In this document: one piece after another, positions 39,747 through 46,264 of the stretch
Position numbering within the stretch: the first letter of the stretch is position 1
How the letters are laid out: the number at the start of each line of letters is the position of its first letter
Assembly (NCBI GenBank): GCA_000824825.2
Contig: LM655188.1
Span: 95,053 to 159,052 of the forward strand
Length of the DNA stretch: 64,000 bases
Direction of reading: 5' to 3'
Source of the DNA: Mesorhizobium sp. ORS 3324
GTDB lineage: Bacteria; Pseudomonadota; Alphaproteobacteria; Rhizobiales; Rhizobiaceae
Position numbers and translations under genes: made by a program
Notes under the pieces: model-generated
What the model saw: the letters and a program-made list of their open reading frames with translations, nothing else
Told to the model about the DNA's origin: nothing
Databases searched by the model: none

Positions 39747-41321
39747 ATGCGGATTGAAGGCATTCCCGCCTCAGCCGGCTATGCCGAAGGGCCGCTGTTC
39801 GATCTCGACGGTCCGCCAGTTGCCTACCGAGGCAAGGCAAGCACGACGGAGGAGAAAGCAGCGCTGAAGTCGGCGATCGACAAGGCGGTTAGCCGGCTGA
39901 CCGCGCTGGCCGAAACCGCTGATGGCGAGGCCGCTGGCATACTCGAATTCCACATCGCCATGCTGCAGGACGATGCGCTGAGCGTTCCGGCTTTTGCGGC
40001 GATCGGTTCAGGCGAACCAGCCGACGCTGCCTGGCGGCAGGCGCTGGATGCCGAGATCGCCGGCTACGAGGCGTCCGACCAGGACTATTTCCAGGCGCGC
40101 GCCGCCGACCTGCGCGACATCCGCGACCAGGTGCTCAGGGCACTGAGCGAGGATGGCGAGGCCGCGGCGCCCCCGGGCGCCATCCTCTACGGCACGGACA
40201 TCGCGCCGACGCGCTTCCTCGAAACCGACTGGAGCAGAGGCGGCGGCATAGCGCTGAAGGCCGGCAGCACGGCCAGCCATGTCGCCATGCTGGCGCGCTC
40301 GCGCGGCGTGCCGATGGTGGTGGGGCTTGGCGCTTCGGCGGATAGCCCCGTGGGGGTTGCGCTGCTCGACGCCGAGCATGGCGGCATCGTGCTCTCGCCC
40401 TCGCCGGCCGAGGTCGAGGCTTTCCGGCAATCGTCCTCCGCCTTCGCGGCGCGCCAGGGCAAGGCGCAGACTTTTCTGGCGCAGCCAGCCATCACCCGAG
40501 CGGGCACGGTCGTGCGCGTGCAGGTCAACATCGCGGACCCTTCCGATGTCGACGGCATCGATATCGCAAGCTGCGACGGCGTCGGTCTGATGCGAACGGA
40601 ATTCCTGTTTGGCAAGGTCCTGCCGGACGAGGAGACGCAGTATCGTGCCTATCGCAAGGTGCTGGAATGGGCTGGCGGCAAGCCGGTGACCATACGCACC
40701 GTCGATGCCGGCGGCGACAAGCCGTTACCCGGCTTCACCGTCGCGGAGACCAACCCGTTCCTCGGCCTGCGCGGCATCAGGCTGTCGCTGACGCGGCCCG
40801 ATGTCTTCCGCGTTCAAATCCGGGCATTGCTGCGCGCCGCGGTACACGGCAATCTGAAGGTCATGTTCCCGATGATTGCCACCGCTGAAGAGTATGCCCT
40901 AGCCGCAGCGCTGTTCGCCGAAGAGCAGACGGGATTGGCCTCGCGTGGGGTAGCGCACAAGCTGCCGCCGCTCGGCATCATGGTCGAGGTGCCGTCGGTG
41001 GCTATCGCGCCGGAAGCCTTCGCCGATGTCGCCTTCTTGTCGATCGGCTCCAACGACCTGACGCAATATGTGATGGCGGCCGCGCGCGACAATGCCGCGG
41101 TCGCGCATCTCAATTCCGTCCGCCATCCGGCGGTCCTGCGACTGATCGCTTCGGTCGCAGCCTTCGGGCGGGAGAAGGGAATTCCGGTCAGCCTTTGCGG
41201 CGACTCAGGGGGCGATCCGGCCGCCATCCCGGCGCTGCTCGAGGCCGGCCTGCGCGATCTTTCGGTCGCGCCGGCGCAACTCGCCATGGCCAAGGCGGCC
41301 ATCGCGGACGTTTCGGTGTGA
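39747..41321 (+). CDS. ptsI: PEP-protein phosphotransferase (Enzyme I)
   Basis: A 524-residue PTS entry enzyme that takes phosphate from PEP and gives it to HPr. The phosphorylated H178 is in KAGSTASHVAMLAR. The PEP-binding barrel (about 250-520) has GVGLMRTEFLF, RTVDAGGDKPL, FLGLRGIRLSL, SIGSNDLTQYV and the catalytic Cys in VSLCGDSGGD. It is about 50 residues shorter than the usual 575. The ATG at 39747 is chosen as the typical start is RIEGIPASAGYAEGP. Confidence 0.93.
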   Translation: MRIEGIPASAGYAEGPLFDLDGPPVAYRGKASTTEEKAALKSAIDKAVSRLTALAETADGEAAGILEFHIAMLQDDALSVPAFAAIGSGEPADAAWRQALDAEIAGYEASDQDYFQARAADLRDIRDQVLRALSEDGEAAAPPGAILYGTDIAPTRFLETDWSRGGGIALKAGSTASHVAMLARSRGVPMVVGLGASADSPVGVALLDAEHGGIVLSPSPAEVEAFRQSSSAFAARQGKAQTFLAQPAITRAGTVVRVQVNIADPSDVDGIDIASCDGVGLMRTEFLFGKVLPDEETQYRAYRKVLEWAGGKPVTIRTVDAGGDKPLPGFTVAETNPFLGLRGIRLSLTRPDVFRVQIRALLRAAVHGNLKVMFPMIATAEEYALAAALFAEEQTGLASRGVAHKLPPLGIMVEVPSVAIAPEAFADVAFLSIGSNDLTQYVMAAARDNAAVAHLNSVRHPAVLRLIASVAAFGREKGIPVSLCGDSGGDPAAIPALLEAGLRDLSVAPAQLAMAKAAIADVSV

Positions 41322-41325
41322 TCGC

Positions 41326-41757
41326 ATGGCCAAGGCCGCCAAGATAGCCGAAGCCGGCTCGGAAGATGCGATCCGCGCCTACAAGACGATCCTGTCGCAG
41401 GTCATCGATCAGCGGCCGTCGGGCATGCGTCAGCGCCTTGCCGATGCGCTGGGTAAGCACCGCAGCTTCGTCACCCAGATCTCCAGCCCGGCCTATTCTA
41501 TTCCCATCCCGTCAAAGCATTTGCCGTCCATCTTTTCCGTCTGCCATTTCAGCCAGGCCGAGCGCGACCAGTTTATGACCGCCTATCACCAGGCGCATCC
41601 CGGCAAGATGTCGGCCGCCTCCGGCACGCGCAAAACGCGCCACGTCTCGCTCATCGTGCCGGATTTCGGCGACGACAAGCAGAACGCCGCGCTCGACCGG
41701 GCGATCAACGAATTCATCCAGAAGATCACCAGCATCGCCGGCAAGGGCAGCGGCTGA
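41326..41757 (+). CDS. unknown protein in the Dha operon, possible helix-turn-helix
   Basis: A 143-residue protein, starting four bases after the EI stop and ending 24 bp before the second dhaK, so clearly within the operon. I do not recognise the family. The stretch RQRLADALGKHRSFVTQISS resembles an Xre-type helix-turn-helix, and the C-terminal half (HVSLIVPDFGDDKQNAALDR) looks like an alpha/beta segment. No membrane helix or signal is seen. It may be the operon regulator or a PTS-linked accessory protein. Confidence 0.75.
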   Translation: MAKAAKIAEAGSEDAIRAYKTILSQVIDQRPSGMRQRLADALGKHRSFVTQISSPAYSIPIPSKHLPSIFSVCHFSQAERDQFMTAYHQAHPGKMSAASGTRKTRHVSLIVPDFGDDKQNAALDRAINEFIQKITSIAGKGSG

Positions 41758-41781
41758 CCAGAACGACTCGGGAGGACTGCC

Positions 41782-42768
41782 ATGAAGAAGTTCTTGAATT
41801 CGGTGGACACGGTGCTGACCGAAAGCCTCGACGGTTTCGCCGCCGCCCATTCCGACATCCTCGCGCTCGGCGACGAGCACAAATTCGTCCGCCGCAGAGA
41901 GCTCAAGCCTGGCAAGGTGGCGCTGATCTCGGGCGGCGGCTCCGGCCATGAGCCGCTGCATGGCGGGCTGGTCGGCCACGGCATGCTGGACGCCGCCTGC
42001 CCCGGCCAGGTGTTCACCTCGCCGACGCCGGACCAGATGCTGGCAGCCGTGCAGGCGGTCGACACCGGCGCCGGCTGCCTGTTCATCGTCAAGAACTACG
42101 AAGGCGACGTGATGAATTTCGACATGGCCGCCGAGATGTCGGAGGGCGTGCTGCAGGTGATCACCAATGACGACGTCGCGGTCGAGAATTCGTCCTACAC
42201 GACCGGCCGGCGCGGGGTCGCCGGCACGCTGGTGGTGGAGAAGATCGTCGGTGCCGCGGCCGAGCAAGGCATGGCGCTACCAGAACTCAAGGCGCTCGGC
42301 GACCGCGTCAACGACGCAACGCGCTCGATGGGCGTGGCGCTGACCAGCTGCACCGTGCCGGCGGCGGGCAGACCAACCTTCGAGATCGGCGACAACGAGA
42401 TGGAATTCGGCGTCGGCATCCATGGCGAGCCCGGCCGGCGGCGCGACGCGTTGAAGAGCGCCGACGCCATCGCCCAAGAGGTCTGCGCTGCAATCGCCGG
42501 CGATCTCGGCGACCGCGCAAAGGGACCGGCGTTGCTGTTCGTCAACGGCTTCGGCGGCACGCCGTCGATGGAGCTTTACCTGATGTACAACAGCGCCCGC
42601 AAAATCTTCGAGAAGAGCGGCGTGACGGTGGTTCGCTCGTTGGTCGGCTCCTATGTCACCTCGCTCGACATGGCTGGATGCTCGATCACGCTGACGCTGC
42701 TCGACGACGAGATGACGGCGCTGTGGGACGCGCCGGTGCTCACGGCGGCATTGCGCTGGGGGATGTAG
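41782..42768 (+). CDS. dhaK: dihydroxyacetone kinase subunit DhaK (PTS type)
   Basis: A 328-residue substrate-binding subunit with SGGGSGHEPLHGGLVGHGML, VKNYEGDVMNFDMA and the covalent substrate-binding H214 in GIHGEPGRRR. It ends without a DhaL domain. With dhaL and dhaM it completes a PEP-driven kinase. GGGAGG precedes the ATG. The first 13 residues (MKKFLNSVDTVLT) resemble those of the fused kinase (MKHFFNRKETIVT), showing the two arose by duplication. Confidence 0.93.
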   Translation: MKKFLNSVDTVLTESLDGFAAAHSDILALGDEHKFVRRRELKPGKVALISGGGSGHEPLHGGLVGHGMLDAACPGQVFTSPTPDQMLAAVQAVDTGAGCLFIVKNYEGDVMNFDMAAEMSEGVLQVITNDDVAVENSSYTTGRRGVAGTLVVEKIVGAAAEQGMALPELKALGDRVNDATRSMGVALTSCTVPAAGRPTFEIGDNEMEFGVGIHGEPGRRRDALKSADAIAQEVCAAIAGDLGDRAKGPALLFVNGFGGTPSMELYLMYNSARKIFEKSGVTVVRSLVGSYVTSLDMAGCSITLTLLDDEMTALWDAPVLTAALRWGM

Positions 42769-42826
42769 CTTCGCGCAGGCTTTTCTGCGACCATGGTCGC
42801 CCGTTGTTCGCGACATTGCCCGGTTG

Positions 42827-43852
42827 ATGCTGCCTCCGCTTTCGCCTGCCGAAGAAAAACTGCTGCTCGATTTTGCCGATCCGGAAGCACCGGCCGACCA
42901 GGCCCGGAGCCTTTCGGCAAGCGGCCTGACGGCGCTGCTTGCCAACGCGGAATTCCACGGCGCGCTGCCGATCATGCTGCGCAAGCTGCGGGAGATCGGC
43001 GACGCGCAACTGCCGCAGGATCCTGCCCTTCTGCAGAAGCTCTCCGCGCTGCGCGACCAGGCGACGATCGCGACCGGCCAGTCGATGCTGCTGCAATATC
43101 ACGGCGACCGCATCATGAAGGTGCTGGCTGAGAAAGGCGTTCCGGCCCGGATCGTCAAAGGTCCAATCTTCGCACGCAAGCTTTACCGCCATGCCGCTGA
43201 CCGGCCGTTCACCGATATCGACATACTGGTCGATCCCGCCCGCATAGTCGCGGCCAATAAGGTGATCGCCGAATGCGGTTTCATCCTCGCCAGCGGCGAG
43301 TCGCAGTCGCACGACCTGCAGGAATTCAAATGGCTGGAGAAGGAGAATTCCAGCCTGCTGGTCGAGCTGCACGGCAACCTGGTTCACGATTCCGGCATGC
43401 GCAGGCGGCTGTCGCTTGGTTTCCGCGAGTTGCAGGTCATCGACGGCGGCGAGGCCGACACGCCGGCATCGCTGCTCACCATCGCCATCGTTCACGCCGC
43501 CGGCGGCCACAAATTCCACCGGCTGCAGCTTTGCGTCGACGTGCTGCAGGGTGTGCGCGCGCTGCAGTCGGCCGAAGCGGAAGCGCGGCTGCTCGAGGCC
43601 GCGCGCATGACCGGCATCGAGCTCGAGCTGGCCACCGTTCTCAACGTGACCGGGCTGCTGTTCGAGGAGCCGCGCGCGATCGAGCTTGCCAACCGCATCA
43701 AGCCCGATCTCTCGATACGGCTCGCCAAGTGGCTGATCACCGGAAACATGCTGCTTCGCGTGAATTCCCGGGAAAAGATGCGCTCGCGCCTCAGCCGCGA
43801 CGCTTTTCGTTGGGTGCAGCGATTGGCGCGGGCCAGGCCTTATGCGGCGTGA
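42827..43852 (+). CDS. nucleotidyltransferase family protein (lasso-cluster type)
   Basis: A 341-residue protein with a minimal nucleotidyltransferase core: VPARIVKGPIFARKLY followed by DRPFTDIDILVDP, in which D129 and D131 would bind metal. This fits the uncharacterised nucleotidyltransferases found in lasso peptide and HprK-related clusters. It starts 59 bp after dhaK on the same strand but is convergent with the kinase gene of the RiPP cluster. A TTG codon one position earlier is possible. The substrate would be inferred to be the processed peptide or its phosphate; no direct evidence. Confidence 0.8.
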   Translation: MLPPLSPAEEKLLLDFADPEAPADQARSLSASGLTALLANAEFHGALPIMLRKLREIGDAQLPQDPALLQKLSALRDQATIATGQSMLLQYHGDRIMKVLAEKGVPARIVKGPIFARKLYRHAADRPFTDIDILVDPARIVAANKVIAECGFILASGESQSHDLQEFKWLEKENSSLLVELHGNLVHDSGMRRRLSLGFRELQVIDGGEADTPASLLTIAIVHAAGGHKFHRLQLCVDVLQGVRALQSAEAEARLLEAARMTGIELELATVLNVTGLLFEEPRAIELANRIKPDLSIRLAKWLITGNMLLRVNSREKMRSRLSRDAFRWVQRLARARPYAA

Positions 43853-43971
43853 GCGGCTGCTATTTCCGCGGCGCCGCGTTCCTTCACACCCCCTCTGTCC
43901 CGCCAGCATTTCGGATTTTCTACACATCACGGCAATAACGGCCTTTCCGCTAATCGCCAAGGCGTGCAGGA

Positions 43972-44955
43972 CTAGGCCCGGTCCAGCGCGGCGCGGATCA
44001 GGGCCGCCGCATCGGCTGGCCGCGCGCCGACTTCCAGGGTGAAGGTAGGGACCGCCTTGACCAGTGCCGCGATCGTCGCCATCCGCCGTTTCTGCATCGG
44101 CAGAAGGCCGGTCATGCCGGTCCGGACATTGTCGGTGGCTAAAGCCACCATCGCCTCGGTCCTGGCCAAGGGCACGAGCCTTGTCTCACCGTCGGCCGAG
44201 CGCGCGAGATGCAAAAGCGCCGCGATTGGTCTGGCGCGAACATCCTCGATGCGGATGATCTCGCCGAGACGCTCCAGCGAGACGGCCTGCTCGCCCTCGA
44301 CGTCCCAGGTCTCGCCGAGGCAGGGCGAAAGGAATGGCAGCATCGCCGCGGTGTTGTGGTGGATCTTCACCTTGCGCGGCATGCCCCAGGCCGTGGTGCC
44401 ATGCGCCGGCAGGATCATTACATCGTCCGAGCAAAGGCCGAAGCCTTGCGAGGCGAGCGCCATCGACGTCGTCGACTTGCCGGTGCCACTCGGCGCATGG
44501 ATCAGCACGAGCGCGTTGCTGCCGGGCAAAGTCAGGCCGGCGGTATGGAGCATGTGCTGCCCGCCGGCATCGAGGGCGGCATCCAGCACCGTCATCAGCA
44601 GCGTCCATTTGACCTTGCCGCCGGGACGAACGCGGATCTCGGCCCAGCCTTCACCGGCATGGATCGAGGCTATCTGCAGGCCGGGAAAGATCAGATGGAA
44701 GACATCGCCGCCATCGATCAATCGGCAATGGCCGTCCAGCGGCACGTCGCCATCGAAGGCCAGTTTCCCTTCGGGGTTCTCGGGCAGGGCCGATGTCTCG
44801 ACAATGCTGACGCGAAAACCGGCTTCGACGGATTCACCGACACGCAATGTGCCGAACATCAGGTCGAAGCTTGGCCAGAGCTCGGCGCGCGATGCCGATA
44901 TGCCGATGACCTGGCCGTTGAGATCATAGCGGAACGTGGTTGGAGCAGCGGTCAA
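43972..44955 (-). CDS. HprK-related serine kinase (RiPP-cluster type)
   Basis: A 327-residue P-loop kinase. Walker A is APSGTGKSTTSMALA near 152-160, followed by GLCSDDVMIL, which resembles the HprK catalytic Asp region. The N-terminal 130 residues form a domain absent from normal HPr kinases. Start: no ATG fits, but a TTG at 44953-44955 overlaps the stop of the B2 gene (TTGA), giving residues LTAAPTTFRYDL; this explains the start and implies translational coupling. Such kinases phosphorylate the C-terminal Ser of lasso precursors in paeninodin-like clusters. Here the likely target is the peptide encoded at 45768-45860. Confidence 0.85.
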   Translation of the reverse strand: MTAAPTTFRYDLNGQVIGISASRAELWPSFDLMFGTLRVGESVEAGFRVSIVETSALPENPEGKLAFDGDVPLDGHCRLIDGGDVFHLIFPGLQIASIHAGEGWAEIRVRPGGKVKWTLLMTVLDAALDAGGQHMLHTAGLTLPGSNALVLIHAPSGTGKSTTSMALASQGFGLCSDDVMILPAHGTTAWGMPRKVKIHHNTAAMLPFLSPCLGETWDVEGEQAVSLERLGEIIRIEDVRARPIAALLHLARSADGETRLVPLARTEAMVALATDNVRTGMTGLLPMQKRRMATIAALVKAVPTFTLEVGARPADAAALIRAALDRA

Positions 44956-45386
44956 GCGGCGCGCACCCCGGCAGTGTGGGCACGATGGCGATAGATCTCC
45001 ACCATGCCGGGCAGGCTGTCGCCGACCACCGGCCTGCCGTCGAGGCAGACCCAGCAATGCGCCGACAGGCGCGGCGCATGCATCGATTTCGCATCGACGC
45101 CGAAGCGCAGCTCGGGATCGAACCCGGCCAGGCGCAGAAAGCGGAAGCCCAGCAGCCCTTCCCTGAGGCACCTGCGATCGCGCATCAGCCAGGGATGCCG
45201 CACCGTGCGGTTGACGCGGGCGACGATATAGGCCGAAGGCAGGCCGCGATAGGGCGTGGGCGCATCGAGCGGCGCCCATTTCAGCACCGTCTCGAAATCG
45301 CGCTGGCCGATCAGCACCGGCATCAGCCGGGCGCTGAGCCAGAGATGAGCGCGGAACAGGGCGCGCAGAAACGGTCCGTCGGCCAT
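44952..45386 (-). CDS. lasso-type leader peptidase B2 (transglutaminase fold)
   Basis: A 144-residue cysteine protease of the lasso B2 family. The catalytic triad can be placed at C73 (RDRRCLREGLLG), H110 (SAHCWVCLDG) and D123 (VVGDSLPG). Family text usually reads AHAWVE; here it is AHCWV, with an additional Cys beside the His. It cuts the leader from the precursor while the partner B1 protein holds the leader. Its ATG overlaps the B1 stop by one base (TGATG). Confidence 0.87.
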   Translation of the reverse strand: MADGPFLRALFRAHLWLSARLMPVLIGQRDFETVLKWAPLDAPTPYRGLPSAYIVARVNRTVRHPWLMRDRRCLREGLLGFRFLRLAGFDPELRFGVDAKSMHAPRLSAHCWVCLDGRPVVGDSLPGMVEIYRHRAHTAGVRAA

Positions 45387-45673
45387 CACGCGCCCGGCTC
45401 GGCGAGGATGCCTTCCGCCACCAGCTCGGCGGCGAGTGCCGTCATGTCCTCTCCGAGCGTCGCCTTGTCGACCTCGAATTCGTCCGACAGCAGATCGACG
45501 ATCTGGTCGAGGCTGCGGGCGCCGTCGACCTTGTCGAGGAAGGCTTCGGTGGTGCCGTTGCAGGTGTAGAGCTGACCGCTGCGCGCCAGAAGCACGACGG
45601 CGCCGTCGCCGACATGCTGGACGGAGGCGTCGTCCGCCATCCGCAGAACCGAGTCAGAGGCGATTTCGACCAT
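45386..45673 (-). CDS. PqqD-like RiPP recognition protein (B1)
   Basis: A 95-residue winged-helix RRE protein. SVQHVGDGAVVLLARSGQLY and the helix around AFLDKVDGARSLDQIVDLLS are typical of stand-alone PqqD-family proteins that bind RiPP leaders. The ATG at 45673 with GGAG upstream is preferred over a TTG 6 codons before. It is followed by B2 and then the kinase, all overlapping. It should bind the YxxPxL leader encoded 94 bp upstream. Confidence 0.88.
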   Translation of the reverse strand: MVEIASDSVLRMADDASVQHVGDGAVVLLARSGQLYTCNGTTEAFLDKVDGARSLDQIVDLLSDEFEVDKATLGEDMTALAAELVAEGILAEPGA

Positions 45674-45767
45674 GTGCCCGCTCCAGACCAATTGCCGGAG
45701 AGCAGTTAGCGCGGCACCCCGGCGCTGTCCATCGCCCTGAGATCAGGCGGTGGGGGACATCAGCCGG

Positions 45768-45860
45768 CTACACGCCTCTCGGGCCACTCAAGCCACCCGC
45801 GGCGACGCTCGACAGCTTCTCGCGCTTGACCAGCATTGGCTTTTCGTAGGTTCGCTTCAT
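45768..45860 (-). CDS. candidate RiPP precursor peptide with lasso-type YxxPxL leader
   Basis: A 30-residue frame, too short for routine gene calling. It starts MKRTYEKPMLVKREKL, in which Y5, P8 and L10 form the YxxPxL motif that lasso leaders use to bind the B1 protein. The tail is SSVAAGGLSGPRGV, so the core is probably the last 9-12 residues. The motif, the position 94 bp upstream of B1 on the same strand, and the GGGGGA six bases before the ATG support it. A Thr at the penultimate leader position, normal in lasso precursors, is absent, and the core has no Asp or Glu for a ring. Ser residues in the tail could be kinase targets. Confidence 0.8.
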   Translation of the reverse strand: MKRTYEKPMLVKREKLSSVAAGGLSGPRGV

Positions 45861-45993
45861 GAAAAATCCCCCGAGAGACCAATGGCGCGAGGATGGCGTG
45901 TGGCCGCACCCGCTGTCAAGCGGGACTCACCAGCCCGGCGTTGTCTTCCTGCCCCAAGGTAAGCTAAAACCAGCCGGGGTTTTGGGGGACAGT

Positions 45994-46110
45994 ATGCGTT
46001 ACAACTGGGATCGGGCTCCGGCGGCTTTCGAGCGCCATCGGAAGGCATTGGCGGCCGCAATTCTGATCGCAGGCGGCGTCGGACTGATGCTCGCGGCAGT
46101 GCCGCTTTAA
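45994..46110 (+). CDS. possible 38-residue membrane peptide
   Basis: From ATG 45994 the frame encodes a basic-polar start (RYNWDRAPAAFERHRKA) and one hydrophobic helix (LAAAILIAGGVGLMLAAV). GGGGGA lies four bases before the ATG, a short spacing. It is divergent from the RiPP precursor and 155 bp before prpE. It may be a real small membrane protein; the frame is open upstream to 45859 but that part looks non-coding. The rest of this 400-bp gap shows nothing else I can support. Confidence 0.3.
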   Translation: MRYNWDRAPAAFERHRKALAAAILIAGGVGLMLAAVPL

Positions 46111-46264
46111 GCGACTTACATCCCGGACAAGCGGGAACGGCGCTCCGACCGGAAGCGCCCGGACGGTTTAACTGGCGACGTCGACCAAATTGCAGGAAGA
46201 CATGGCCGGCTAAAGCGGCTTAGGCTATCGCAGCAGGCAAGCCGTTTTGTTGGGAGGAAGTCCG

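Noticed and set aside
43972..44955. HprK-related kinase as the HPr kinase for the nearby HPr
   Set aside because: The N-terminal domain and gene overlap with B2 fit RiPP-cluster kinases better. Kept as a side question only.
43972..45860. Ordinary lasso peptide cluster
   Set aside because: No cyclase gene, no acidic residue in the core and no penultimate leader Thr.
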